From Pseudomonas sp. PDM14 (GTDB lineage Bacteria > Pseudomonadota > Gammaproteobacteria > Pseudomonadales > Pseudomonadaceae): a stretch of DNA of 64,000 nt. Position numbers and translations under genes: made by a program. This document shows, piece after piece, positions 43,958 through 52,808 of the stretch (its first letter is position 1; each line of letters begins with the position of its first letter). The stretch lies in NCBI RefSeq assembly GCF_014851905.1, contig NZ_JACVAQ010000001.1, positions 1,240,001 through 1,304,000 of the forward strand. Direction: 5' to 3'. A model generated the notes under the pieces. The model saw nothing but the letters and a program-made list of their open reading frames with translations. It did not search any database and was not told the origin of the DNA.

Positions 43958-45121
43958 TTACCGCTCAGCCGAATCCTGTAGCCACTTGCACAGCCGCATC
44001 AGTAGCGCATCGCACTGCGCCAGTTGCTCGAGGCTGACGAACTCGTCCGGCTTGTGCCCCTGGTCCATGCTGCCGGGGCCGCAGATCACCGTGGCGATAC
44101 CGGCTTCGTCGAACAGGCCGCCCTCGGTGCCAAAGGCCACGGTGGAGAAATCTTCGCTGTCGCAGAGCAGCCCCAGCAAGCGCGCCGCCTCGCTGCCGGG
44201 TTCGGTGAGCAGGCCGGGGTAGCTGGACAGTTCGCTGAAGCGAATGTCGCTGGCCGCACTCACCGCGCGCATCCGGGGCAGCAGCTCGGCCTCGGCGTAG
44301 TCGCGCAGCTCGCTGGCCACCTGGCGCGGGTCGTCCGCCGGCAAGGCGCGTACTTCAAAGTCGAAACGGCACTCGGCCGGCACGATGTTCAGCGCGCGAC
44401 CGCCGCTGATCACGCCGGTCTGCACGGTGGAGAACGGCGGGTCGAAGCGCGCGTCCTGGCGCTCGGCGGCGGTCAGGCGTGTGCCGATCTCGCCCAGGCG
44501 GCCGATCAGTTTCGCCGCATATTCGATGGCGTTGACCCCCTGCGGCGCATAGGCCGAATGGCAGGCCGCACCGTGCACCTCGCAACGCATCGCCAGCTTG
44601 CCCTTGTGGCCGAGCACCGGGCGCATTTCGGTCGGCTCGCCGATCAGGCAGATGGCCGGGCGATCCGGGCTGGCGCGCAGCTGTTCGATCAGGCTGCGCA
44701 CACCCAGGCAACCGATTTCCTCGTCGTAGGAAATGGCGATATGCAACGGCAGGCGCAGCGGCTGGGCCAGGAACGCCGGCACCGCGGCCAGCACGCAGGC
44801 GATGTAGCCCTTCATGTCCGCCGTGCCACGGCCATAGAGCTTGCCGTCGCGCTCGCTCAGCTGAAAGGCAGGGACGCTCCAGGCCTGACCATCCACCGGT
44901 ACCACGTCGCTGTGCCCGGACAGCATCACCCCGCCCGGCCCCGCCGGACCCAGGCGCGCGTGCAGGTTGGCCTTGGTCCGTTCGGCATTGAACAGCAGCT
45001 CGCTGGCCACCCCGAGATCAGCTAGGTAGGCGCGGATGAACTCGATCAGCGCCAGGTTCGATTCGCGGCTGGTGGTGTCGAAGGCGATCAGTTGTTCCAG
45101 CAGGGCGCGGCTGTCGAGCAT
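43958..45121 (-). CDS. argE: ArgE-like M20 acetylornithine deacetylase
   Basis: A 387-residue M20 metallopeptidase. Metal ligands and catalytic residues appear in LSGHSDVVPVDG, YGRGTADMKG, SYDEEIGCLG and IGEPTEM, with the distal histidine in GPGSMDQGHKPDE. ArgE removes the acetyl group from N-acetylornithine. Because pseudomonads make ornithine mainly through ArgJ and this copy lies among catabolic genes (DUF1028, RidA), it may instead deacylate another N-acylated substrate, so the symbol is a family label. Confidence 0.8.
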   Translation of the reverse strand: MLDSRALLEQLIAFDTTSRESNLALIEFIRAYLADLGVASELLFNAERTKANLHARLGPAGPGGVMLSGHSDVVPVDGQAWSVPAFQLSERDGKLYGRGTADMKGYIACVLAAVPAFLAQPLRLPLHIAISYDEEIGCLGVRSLIEQLRASPDRPAICLIGEPTEMRPVLGHKGKLAMRCEVHGAACHSAYAPQGVNAIEYAAKLIGRLGEIGTRLTAAERQDARFDPPFSTVQTGVISGGRALNIVPAECRFDFEVRALPADDPRQVASELRDYAEAELLPRMRAVSAASDIRFSELSSYPGLLTEPGSEAARLLGLLCDSEDFSTVAFGTEGGLFDEAGIATVICGPGSMDQGHKPDEFVSLEQLAQCDALLMRLCKWLQDSAER

Positions 45122-45141
45122 GGTGACCTCATCAGTGAAAC

Positions 45142-45233
45142 CTGTAGGAGCCAGCTTGCTGGCGATCCGTGGCTATCAACACCACGTCGAATGGATCAGC
45201 CATTGTGATCGCCAGCACGCTGACTCCTACACA
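45142..45233. repeat. REP doublet (inverted pair, REPIN-like)
   Basis: CTGTAGGAGCCAGCTTGCTG at the left (45142) is followed by GGCGATC. The inverted partner ends GATCGCCAGCACGCTGACTC and CTACAC (about 45207-45233). The pair flanks a 40-base spacer. This is the common Pseudomonas REP type, normally mobilised in trans by RayT/REP-associated transposases. It fills the gap between argE and the DUF1028 gene. Confidence 0.85.
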
Positions 45234-45254
45234 AAGCGTTGCGGGGTGGACGGC

Positions 45255-45929
45255 TTATTCGTCGCCCGGTACGCCGTAGCTCGGCGCCTGGGTCGGGTCG
45301 AGGGCGCGGATGATGTAGTCGTGCAGCTGCGGCTCGTAGGCTCTCCAGAGCGTATCCAGCTCAGCGATCGGGTCATGCTCGGCCCAGTCGACGCGCAGGT
45401 CGATCACCGGCCAGACCAAATCACCGACCACCTTGAGCGCAGCCGAGTGCACCGGCCCGGCTTCGCCGCCTGCGGCCATCGCCGCGTGCATGGCGGCCAG
45501 CAGACGATCCGGCAGTCCGCCACCGCTCTGCTCGAAGGCCTCGACCATGGCGTCGATCACCTGCGGCGTGCTCAGCAGGTTGCCCGCCGCCACGCACTGT
45601 TCACCGGCCCGCGCGCTGTGCAGGCCGAGCGCCTCGCTGCCGGTGAAATGCGCGGTCGCGCCGTGGCTGTCGAGCACCGTCACCTGGCGATACTGGCCGT
45701 AGCCGTTGCTGCCCAGCGCCTTGCCCAGTGCCGCGGCGGGCGGCTCGCCGCTTTCCAGCAGGTCGAGGATCTGCGGGCCCAGCGCCGGCAGGGTGATGTT
45801 CTGCGTCGACACCGCGCCCACCCCGGCGCGCAGCCAGGGGCAACGGGCGCCGACGGCGATGCTCGAGGAGCTGATGGCGATGCCGAGCATGCCGGTTTCG
45901 GCGCAGCGGCCGACGATGGAAAAGGTCAT
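45255..45929 (-). CDS. DUF1028 family protein
   Basis: A 224-residue protein beginning MTFSIVGRCAETGMLGIAIS, with GAVSTQNITLP and AAGNLLSTPQVIDAM, the diagnostic DUF1028 segments. The fold resembles N-terminal nucleophile hydrolases, but no activity is established. It is often found with RidA, M20 peptidases and amino-compound transporters, as here. Confidence 0.88.
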   Translation of the reverse strand: MTFSIVGRCAETGMLGIAISSSSIAVGARCPWLRAGVGAVSTQNITLPALGPQILDLLESGEPPAAALGKALGSNGYGQYRQVTVLDSHGATAHFTGSEALGLHSARAGEQCVAAGNLLSTPQVIDAMVEAFEQSGGGLPDRLLAAMHAAMAAGGEAGPVHSAALKVVGDLVWPVIDLRVDWAEHDPIAELDTLWRAYEPQLHDYIIRALDPTQAPSYGVPGDE

Positions 45930-46018
45930 GCAGACTCCTTGAAAGCACTGTTCGATTCACTGGTCTTGCACGGCTGAAGCACCCAGCGGCTACTCCAGTT
46001 TGTGCAGGGTGGATGTCC

Positions 46019-46066
46019 TGCAGACGCAGAGCGTCTGGAACTGCATTCCCACGCAGAGCGTGGGAA
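46019..46066. repeat. Tandem hairpins with AGA loops
   Basis: Two stems lie side by side: CAGACGC-AGA-GCGTCTG (46021-46037) and TTCCCACGC-AGA-GCGTGGGAA (46046-46066). Both have an identical three-base loop flanked by GC. The second matches a hairpin commonly scattered in Pseudomonas genomes. They lie in the 192-base gap between DUF1028 and RidA. Confidence 0.75.
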
Positions 46067-46121
46067 CGATCAAGCCACCCTGAGCCCGCTCGATAGACGG
46101 CAGAGGCGCCGTCCACGCTGC

Positions 46122-46541
46122 TTACAGCTGGTCGTCCGGGATCACCGCGATCACGTCGATTTCCATCAGCCACTGCGGCTGGCCGAGCGCCGAGACCACC
46201 AGGCCGGTAGAAATCGGGAACACGCCCTTGAGCCACTTGCCGACCTCCTTGTAGACCGGCTCGCGATAACGCGGGTCGATCAGGTAGGTGGTGGTCTTGA
46301 CGATGTGCGAGAGGTCGCTGCCGGCTTCTTCCAGCAGTTGCTTGACGTTCTTCATCGCCTGCTCGGCCTGCGCCTGCGGATCACCCAGGCCGACCAGGTT
46401 GCCGTCGAAATCGGTGCCGACCTGGCCACGCACGTACACCGTGTTGCCGGCGCGCACGGCCTGGCAGAGGTCGTTGTCCAGGGACTGGTTGGGGTAGGTG
46501 TGCTTGGTGTTGAACATGCGGATGCGGGTATGGGTTGGCAT
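46122..46541 (-). CDS. RidA family protein
   Basis: A 139-residue protein of the YjgF/YER057c/UK114 family. Segments NTVYVRGQVGTDFDGNLVG, QAEQAMKNVKQLLEEAG and WLMEIDVIAVIP are typical. RidA enzymes hydrolyse reactive enamine/imine intermediates; whether the catalytic arginine of the RidA subgroup is present cannot be settled by eye. The start overlaps the flavin monooxygenase stop by one base (TGATG), so they are coupled. Confidence 0.88.
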   Translation of the reverse strand: MPTHTRIRMFNTKHTYPNQSLDNDLCQAVRAGNTVYVRGQVGTDFDGNLVGLGDPQAQAEQAMKNVKQLLEEAGSDLSHIVKTTTYLIDPRYREPVYKEVGKWLKGVFPISTGLVVSALGQPQWLMEIDVIAVIPDDQL

Positions 46542-47911
46542 CAACTGACTCCCAGAATGCTGACGTTCGGCGCCTGCGTTTCGCTGGCCGCGTGTGCGTG
46601 CGCCTGGCGCTGCCCGGCGTCTTGATAGGCGAGGTACTTGCGCTGCGTGGCGATGTGATCGGCGATGTGCTTGGCGTCGTGCCACACACCCCAGATGAAG
46701 GTCGAGCCGCGGCGCGACAGCCACGGCAGGCCGACGAAATACACGCCGGGTTCGCTGGACACGCCGCGCTGGTGCTGCGGCTTGCCCTGGGCATCGAAGG
46801 CGCCGACCTGCAGCCAGCTGAAGTCGAGGGCGTAGCCGGTGGCCCAGATCACCGAGGTCACGCCGGCCTCGACCAGGTCGAGTTCGAGCAGCGGGTTGGC
46901 CACGCAGTCCGGCACCGGTAGCACGCGGCGGGCCTGCGGCTCTTCCGGCAGGTCGAGGCCATTGCGTGCGATGTAGGCATCGGCGGCGTCCAGCAGCGAC
47001 AGGTAGTTCTGGTCGCCACGCGCCAGGTTGTCAGCAAGGTCGGACTCAAAGCGCACCACGGCGCCATCGAAAGCCTTGGTCAGGCCGACCAGGGTGATGC
47101 CCTGGTGCGCCAGGGCGCGGAAGTCGATGGTCTCACCACCGCGGGCACCGCTGACGGCGATGGTCACGTGCTCCTTGCCCGGTTGCACGGTCTCGGCGTC
47201 CCACAGGCCGAGCACCCCCAGCCACCAGCAGAAATCGCGGTTGCGGTAGGCGCGTGGCGGACGGTCGTGGGCCCCGACGGACAGGTACACACGCTTGCCC
47301 GCACGTTGCAGCTCATCGGCGATCTGCACCCCCGACGAACCGGCGCCGACCACCAGCACCGCACCTTCCGGCAGTTGCTGCGGGTTGCGGTAGTCGGCGG
47401 AATGCAGCTGCTCGAAGCGCGGGTCCTGCGGGGCGATCGGCGGGATCACCGGACGCTGAAACGGCCCGGTGGCGGCGACCACGCGGCGCGCCTCGATCAC
47501 CCCGTCCGAGGTCTCGATTGTGAAGCCGGGACGGTCGGCATTGCGCACCACGCGCTTGACCTCGACACCGGTGCGGATCGGCGCGTTGAACTGTTTGGCG
47601 TAGGCCTCGAAGTAATCGGCGATGCGCTCCTTGGAGGCGAAGGCATCGGGGTCGAGGTCGTCGAAGGCCAGGCCGGGGAAACGGTCGTGCCAGACCGGAC
47701 CGTTGGCCACCAGCGAATCCCAGCGCCCGCTGCGCCAGGCTTCGGCGATGCGGCTGCGCTCCAGCACCAGGTGCGGCACACCGAGTTTGCTCAGGTGCTC
47801 GCTGATGGCCACACCGGCCTGCCCGGCGCCTACCACCAGCGTGTCTATCTCGGTTTTTTCAGCCGCCTGCTCCGGAGAGGTGCGAAAGGCGGTTCGGTTC
47901 AGGTCGGTCAT
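46541..47911 (-). CDS. Flavin-containing monooxygenase-like protein (CzcO type)
   Basis: A 456-residue flavoprotein with FAD motif VVGAGQAGVAISEHL at about residues 26-40 and the NADPH motif VVGAGSSGVQIADEL in the middle. The C-terminal ATGYALDF is the conserved ATG motif. Such proteins oxygenate nitrogen or sulfur atoms or act as Baeyer-Villiger-like enzymes. The ATG at 47911 (MTDLNRTAFRT) is preferred over an upstream start. RidA downstream could remove an imine by-product of N-oxidation (inference). Confidence 0.88.
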   Translation of the reverse strand: MTDLNRTAFRTSPEQAAEKTEIDTLVVGAGQAGVAISEHLSKLGVPHLVLERSRIAEAWRSGRWDSLVANGPVWHDRFPGLAFDDLDPDAFASKERIADYFEAYAKQFNAPIRTGVEVKRVVRNADRPGFTIETSDGVIEARRVVAATGPFQRPVIPPIAPQDPRFEQLHSADYRNPQQLPEGAVLVVGAGSSGVQIADELQRAGKRVYLSVGAHDRPPRAYRNRDFCWWLGVLGLWDAETVQPGKEHVTIAVSGARGGETIDFRALAHQGITLVGLTKAFDGAVVRFESDLADNLARGDQNYLSLLDAADAYIARNGLDLPEEPQARRVLPVPDCVANPLLELDLVEAGVTSVIWATGYALDFSWLQVGAFDAQGKPQHQRGVSSEPGVYFVGLPWLSRRGSTFIWGVWHDAKHIADHIATQRKYLAYQDAGQRQAHAHAASETQAPNVSILGVS

Positions 47912-48205
47912 GGCTTGCCTCTGATTCTGATCAGTCGCGGCTATCAGGGATGTGGCCGCATTTTGTTCAGAGCCAGGCATTCGCGAAATTATGTTTTTTG
48001 TAGTCGCTGGCTAGGGAAAAGCTACCCGCAGGCAAACTGCGCGGCCCGCGCGGTTGAGCGGCGGCGCCCTACCCGCCGGTTCACGGCCCGTGCGGATGAG
48101 TGATGCCACGCCATGTCCAGGCCGGGCGAAGGCACGCCTGGTGCGGCAATTGACCACCGTGGCGCTGCTACTCTTGCTGACGAACTGGGTGCTAGAGTCG
48201 CCGCC

Positions 48206-48595
48206 ATGAACCTGACCCGCGATCGCCGCTCGCTGACTGCATGGGTGCTGTATGCCAGCGTCCTGTTCAGCCTGTTCGCCTGTGGTATCCATCACGGGCA
48301 GATGAGCGGTCTGCAGCTCAGCGGCCTGAATGGCGGGTTCTGCAGCATGGGCAGCGACAGCGGCCCGGGCATCGACCTCGGCAGCTCGCAGCAGACACCA
48401 GACGCCGCCGAATTCAGTTGCCCGCTGTGCTCCTCTTCATCGCTGGCGGTGGCCGTCCACTCCGCCACCTGGGCCTTCGATCCGGCGCACCTTCACGGCG
48501 TGCCCGCCGTCAGCGCCGGCGACTGGGTACACCCGCCGCCCCACCACCTGTGGCCTTCGCTCAACCCTCGCGCGTCGCCCGCTCTCCTCGTGTAG
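48206..48595 (+). CDS. DUF2946 family protein (copper-linked)
   Basis: A 129-residue protein with an N-terminal membrane helix or signal (TAWVLYASVLFSLFACGIHHG). It has a methionine/histidine-rich start and a CxxC pair in FSCPLCSSSS. DUF2946 proteins commonly precede copper acquisition genes. PCu(A)C and the OprC-like receptor follow on the same strand, which supports a metal-handling role. Confidence 0.8.
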   Translation: MNLTRDRRSLTAWVLYASVLFSLFACGIHHGQMSGLQLSGLNGGFCSMGSDSGPGIDLGSSQQTPDAAEFSCPLCSSSSLAVAVHSATWAFDPAHLHGVPAVSAGDWVHPPPHHLWPSLNPRASPALLV

Positions 48596-48753
48596 TGCAC
48601 CGATCAGCCTGATCGTGGCGCGCCCTGCTGGTGAACGCGCACCTTGCGCGCCTTCACCCGGTCGCCACGACCCGGCCAGCCAGTCCTACCCGTGCCCTGC
48701 CATCGGCCGCCACCAAGGCGCAACAGGGCACACCTCCAACGAGGAGCTGCACC

Positions 48754-49230
48754 ATGAAATCGATCAACGCCCTCGCGCTCGTTGCGCTGCTGTGCACCCC
48801 GCTGCTGGCCAGCGCCCACGAACACGCCACCACCCGCCTGCAGATCGACCAGCCCTGGTCGCGGGAAATGCCGCCGAGCGCCCCCACCGCTGCGGTGTAC
48901 CTGAGCGTGCGCAACGACACCGACAGCGCCGACCGCCTGCTCGCCGTCGACACCCCGGCCGCGGCCAAGGCCGAGCTGCACGAACACATCCACCAGAACG
49001 GCCTGATGAAGATGCAACAGGTCGCCAGCGTCGACATTCCCGCCCACGGCGCCGTGGCCTTCGCGCCCATGGCCTACCACGTGATGCTGTTCGGCCTGAA
49101 GGCACCGCTCAAGGCCGGCCAGACGTTCGCCCTGACGCTGCATTTCGAACACGCCGGCGCCGTGCAGGTCGAGGTGCCCGTGCTGAAAGACGCACCTGCC
49201 GCGCAAGACGCCCCCGCCCACAGCCATTGA
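48754..49230 (+). CDS. Periplasmic copper chaperone PCu(A)C
   Basis: A 158-residue exported protein (signal peptide ending LASAHE). The copper-binding set HxnMx21HxM is visible: histidine in AELHEHIHQNG, methionines in LMKMQQV and the HVM in MAYHVMLFGL. PCu(A)C delivers Cu(I) to the CuA or CuB site of cytochrome c oxidase. GAGGAG precedes the ATG. The histidine-rich tail (PAHSH) may add a metal site. Confidence 0.92.
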   Translation: MKSINALALVALLCTPLLASAHEHATTRLQIDQPWSREMPPSAPTAAVYLSVRNDTDSADRLLAVDTPAAAKAELHEHIHQNGLMKMQQVASVDIPAHGAVAFAPMAYHVMLFGLKAPLKAGQTFALTLHFEHAGAVQVEVPVLKDAPAAQDAPAHSH

Positions 49231-49330
49231 TCCACCGGCCGTAAGCCTGGATCGCAAGAAACCCGGCGCGGCCCCAAACGCCTTGGCCCGAGCGGCGCAA
49301 CGCGTTACCCCTATTTGATGGAGCAGTTTC

Positions 49331-51484
49331 ATGCACAGCCACCACCTGAATGCCGTACCCCGCCTACCCCTGCTGGCCAGCCGCCTGCGCTGGCACCACG
49401 CCTTTGCCCTGTTCCTCGGTGTGCTCGCCACCCCCATGGTGTTTGCCGAGGAACACCAGCATCTGCACGAGCACCCGCTGATGGTCGACAGCGACCCGGG
49501 CCTGGACCTCGCGCCGACGGTGATCACCGCCATCCAGCAGAGCTCCCCGCTGACCGTGATCGCCAACCCCAAGGACGCCCGTCAGCCGGTGCCGGCCAGC
49601 GACGCCACCGATTACCTGAAGACCATTCCCGGTTTCTCCGCGATCCGCAGCGGCGGCAGCAACGGTGATCCGGTGCTGCGCGGCATGTTCGGCTCGCGCC
49701 TCAACCTGCGCACCAACGGCGGCCTGATGCTCGGCGCCTGCCCCTACCGCATGGATGCGCCAAGCTCCTACATTTCCCCGGAAACCTTCGACAAGCTCAC
49801 CGTGATCAAGGGCCCGCAGACCGTGCTCTGGGGGCCCGGTGCCTCGGCCGGCACGGTGTTGTTCGAGCGTGAACCGGAGCAGTTCGGCGAACTCGGCAGC
49901 CGCATTCACGCCAGTGTGCTGGCCGGCTCCAATGGCCGCTTCGACAAGGTGCTCGACGGCGCCGTGGGCAGCGAGCTGGGCTACCTGCGCGCGGTGGGCA
50001 ACCAGGCGCAGTCCGATGACTACGCGGATGGCGACGGAGACACCGTGCCGTCGCGCTGGAAGAAGTGGAACGGCGACGTCGCCATCGGCTGGACACCCGA
50101 CCCCGACACCCTGCTCGAACTCACCGCCGGCAAGGGCGACGGCGAGGCGCGCTACGCCGGCCGCGGCATGGACGGCGCACAGTTCGAGCGCGAGAGCCTC
50201 GGCCTGCGTTTCGAGAAGAGCAACCTGGGTGGCGTGCTGGATAAGGTCGAGGCGCAGGTCTACTACAACTACGCCGACCATGTGATGGACAACTTCAGCC
50301 TGCGCAGCCCCGACCCGACCAGCATGATGGCCGGGCCGATGGCCTCGCAGGTCGACCGCCGCACCCTGGGCGGGCGCTTCGCTGCAACGTTCAGATGGAC
50401 CGATGTCGAACTGGTCAGCGGGGTCGACGTGCTGCGCAGCGAACACCGCGAGCGCAACTCCAGCTACGACATGATGACCGACACCTACACCGACACCGAC
50501 CAGTTCGCCTGGGACAAGGATGCGGTGATGCACAACTACGGCGCCTTCGGCGAGCTGACCTGGCAGGTCGCCGAGCGCAACCGAGTGATCGCCGGAGCAC
50601 GCCTGGACCGCGCCTCGGCCAAGGACTTCCGCACGGAAAGCCGCGGCATGATGATGAGCATGCCCAACCCGACGGCCGGCGAAACCCGCGCCGACACTCT
50701 GCCCAGCGGCTTCGCCCGCTTCGAGCACGACCTCGCCGATTCGCCGACCACCCTCTACGCCGGCATCGGCCACGTGCAGCGCTTCTCCGACTACTGGGAG
50801 CTGTTCTCCGCCGGCAGCGGCCCGGCCGGCGCGGACAATGCCTTCGACGGCATCAAACCGGAGAAGACGACCCAGCTCGACGTTGGCGTGCAGTACGCCA
50901 GCGACGACCTGCAGGCGTGGGCGTCGGGCTACGTCGGCCAGGTGCGCGACTACATCCTGTTCAACTACAGCACCGACATGATGGGCATGAGCAGCTCGCA
51001 GGCCGACAACATCGATGCGCGCATCATGGGCGGCGAACTGGGCGTGGCCTACGACCTCGACGCTAACTGGAACACCGACGCGACCCTGGCCTACGCCTGG
51101 GGCAAGAACAGCTCCGATGGCCAGGCCCTGCCGCAGATGCCGCCGCTGGAGGCACGCCTGGGCCTCAGCTACGTGCGTGACGACTGGAGCGCCGGCGCCC
51201 TGTGGCGCCTGGTGGCCGCGCAGAACCGCGTGGATGCCGGCAAGGGCAACGTGGTCGGCCAGGACTTCGGCAAGAGCGCCGGCTTCGGCGTGTTCTCGCT
51301 GAACGGTGCCTACCGCGTCAGCGACAACCTCAAGCTCAGTGCCGGCGTCGACAACCTGTTCGACAAGGACTACGCCGAGCACCTCAACCTGGCCGGCGAT
51401 GCGGGCTTCGGCTACCCGGCCGACCCGGTGGCCATCGACGAAGCCGGGCGCACCCTGTGGGCCAAGGTCGACCTGGACTTCTGA
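49331..51484 (+). CDS. TonB-dependent copper receptor (OprC/NosA-like)
   Basis: A 717-residue outer-membrane receptor. The N-terminal extended signal runs to about residue 36. The plug domain has DATDYLKTIPGFSAIRSGG and VIKGPQTVLWGPGASAGTVL, and the barrel ends in DLDF. A CxxxM pair occurs in GACPYRMDAPSSY, matching the copper ligands described for OprC of Pseudomonas aeruginosa. It takes up copper across the outer membrane using TonB energy and probably works with the two upstream genes. Confidence 0.92.
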   Translation: MHSHHLNAVPRLPLLASRLRWHHAFALFLGVLATPMVFAEEHQHLHEHPLMVDSDPGLDLAPTVITAIQQSSPLTVIANPKDARQPVPASDATDYLKTIPGFSAIRSGGSNGDPVLRGMFGSRLNLRTNGGLMLGACPYRMDAPSSYISPETFDKLTVIKGPQTVLWGPGASAGTVLFEREPEQFGELGSRIHASVLAGSNGRFDKVLDGAVGSELGYLRAVGNQAQSDDYADGDGDTVPSRWKKWNGDVAIGWTPDPDTLLELTAGKGDGEARYAGRGMDGAQFERESLGLRFEKSNLGGVLDKVEAQVYYNYADHVMDNFSLRSPDPTSMMAGPMASQVDRRTLGGRFAATFRWTDVELVSGVDVLRSEHRERNSSYDMMTDTYTDTDQFAWDKDAVMHNYGAFGELTWQVAERNRVIAGARLDRASAKDFRTESRGMMMSMPNPTAGETRADTLPSGFARFEHDLADSPTTLYAGIGHVQRFSDYWELFSAGSGPAGADNAFDGIKPEKTTQLDVGVQYASDDLQAWASGYVGQVRDYILFNYSTDMMGMSSSQADNIDARIMGGELGVAYDLDANWNTDATLAYAWGKNSSDGQALPQMPPLEARLGLSYVRDDWSAGALWRLVAAQNRVDAGKGNVVGQDFGKSAGFGVFSLNGAYRVSDNLKLSAGVDNLFDKDYAEHLNLAGDAGFGYPADPVAIDEAGRTLWAKVDLDF

Positions 51485-51490
51485 GCTTCC

Positions 51491-51518
51491 GCGCCAGGGC
51501 CGTCACCGGCCCTGGCGC
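51491..51518 (+). terminator. Strong hairpin after the copper receptor
   Basis: GCGCCAGGGCCG, loop TCAC, CGGCCCTGGCGC: a perfect 12-bp stem seven bases after the stop. It has no T-tract, so it could be a rho-independent-like or stabilising hairpin. Confidence 0.6.
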
Positions 51519-51619
51519 AAGCAACCGCTCTAGCCTGTGACGTTGCGCCCGACGGCGGGCGTCATCCTTCTGCCATGCCGGTCATGCAGACTGGCGCGCA
51601 TTTGCCAGGAGGCGCAGGG

Positions 51620-52402
51620 ATGTCGGTGATAAAGCGCAACACGTTGTCTGGCTGCATTCTGCTGATCGGGCTCTGCGGCTCATCGGCCTTCGCGCAACCG
51701 TGGCTGGGTGGTGGCACCACCTGGCACCCGTTCAGTTATGCCGATGCCCAGGGCAATCCGCGCGGCATCGCGGTGGACGTGGTGAAGCGCGTCAGCGAGC
51801 AGAACGGCCTGGAAGTGGCGTTCCTGTTCTACCCCGCCAACCGCCTCAACTTCCTGCTCGACAACGGCCGCCTGGACCTCAACTACGCCGACTCGCCCCT
51901 GTGGAACAGCGCCGACGCCGGCCAGCGCTTCGTCTACTCGCAGCCCTATCTCAATGTGCGCGAGTCCCTCTATTTTCTTAGTGAGCACCCCAGCCGCGCG
52001 CAACCGTTGCAGCAGTTGCAGGGGCTGCGTGTCGGCATGGTGCGCGGCTATGCCTACCCGCTGCTGAGCGAGACCCTGGGCGATGCCCATCTGCAGAAAG
52101 TAGAGACCTCGGACGAGGCCGCGCTGCTTGACCTGCTGCTGCGTCATCGGGTCGACGCGATCGCCATGGTCGACGACGTGTTCAGCACCCTGCTCGCCAG
52201 TCGCCAGCTCGATGCGGCGCGCTTCACCCGCAGCGTGCAGCTCAGCGATGCGCCTCTGGTGATCAAGCTGCAGCGGCAGCATGCCGACCAGCTGCCGGGG
52301 GTCAACGAGGCCCTGCGCAAGATGAAGGAAAGCGGCGAGATCGAACGCATCCGCAGCGCTTACCTGAGCGACCTGGCCCACACCCCGCCAGCCCCTGAGT
52401 AG
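51620..52402 (+). CDS. Periplasmic substrate-binding protein (PBPb/SBP_bac_3 type)
   Basis: A 260-residue exported protein (signal peptide to about residue 26, ending SSAFA). WHPFSYADAQGNPRGIAVDVV is the typical start of the amino-acid-binding fold, followed by PANRLNFLLDNGRLDLNYAD and LQGLRVGMVRGYAYP. No permease or ATPase genes lie nearby, so it may be a sensor-type or orphan binding protein. GCAGG precedes the ATG. Confidence 0.85.
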   Translation: MSVIKRNTLSGCILLIGLCGSSAFAQPWLGGGTTWHPFSYADAQGNPRGIAVDVVKRVSEQNGLEVAFLFYPANRLNFLLDNGRLDLNYADSPLWNSADAGQRFVYSQPYLNVRESLYFLSEHPSRAQPLQQLQGLRVGMVRGYAYPLLSETLGDAHLQKVETSDEAALLDLLLRHRVDAIAMVDDVFSTLLASRQLDAARFTRSVQLSDAPLVIKLQRQHADQLPGVNEALRKMKESGEIERIRSAYLSDLAHTPPAPE

Positions 52403-52451
52403 GCCGCGACGTGCCTGCCGGGGGCACTCGCCCCGCACGTGAGAACGGCGG

Positions 52452-52637
52452 CTAGGCCGCCGCCGACTCGTTCAACGCCAGTACCGCCGCTTCCGCCTGC
52501 ACACGCAGCCGATCCAGTTCGGCACGCTTGGCATCGCTGTCGATCGGGGCATGGTTGAGCAGGAAGAGCTTGATCGCGCTGAAGGCCTTGAGCCGCGCGT
52601 CCAGCAGGTGACGCCCGTCAATGGGATGACTGTTCAT
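52452..52637 (-). CDS. Small hypothetical protein (61 aa)
   Basis: A 61-residue mostly helical protein (RLKAFSAIKLFLLNHAPIDS, then AELDRLRVQAEAAVLALNES). GGAG precedes the ATG and codon use is coding-like. There is no signal peptide. No family is known to me. Confidence 0.55.
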   Translation of the reverse strand: MNSHPIDGRHLLDARLKAFSAIKLFLLNHAPIDSDAKRAELDRLRVQAEAAVLALNESAAA

Positions 52638-52808
52638 CGAATCTCCATGGTCGGTTCGCTAGCGCCGACGACCGGCCGCTACGCACAAGCAGCGTAAGCC
52701 AGGGTCGAGAGTGCGTCACAGCGGCAGGTGGTCGCAGGCCCGTACCGCCGGCACTGGCCAAGCGGCCAGCCGACGGACGGGATGGCCGCGCCACCCCGTC
52801 GCGAGCCC

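Noticed and set aside
43958..45121. Firm assignment of the M20 enzyme to arginine biosynthesis
   Set aside because: No other arginine genes are nearby and the context is catabolic, so only a family-level call is supported.
49364..51382. 672-codon minus-strand open frame
   Set aside because: Antisense to the OprC-like receptor, whose domains and signal peptide are unmistakable.
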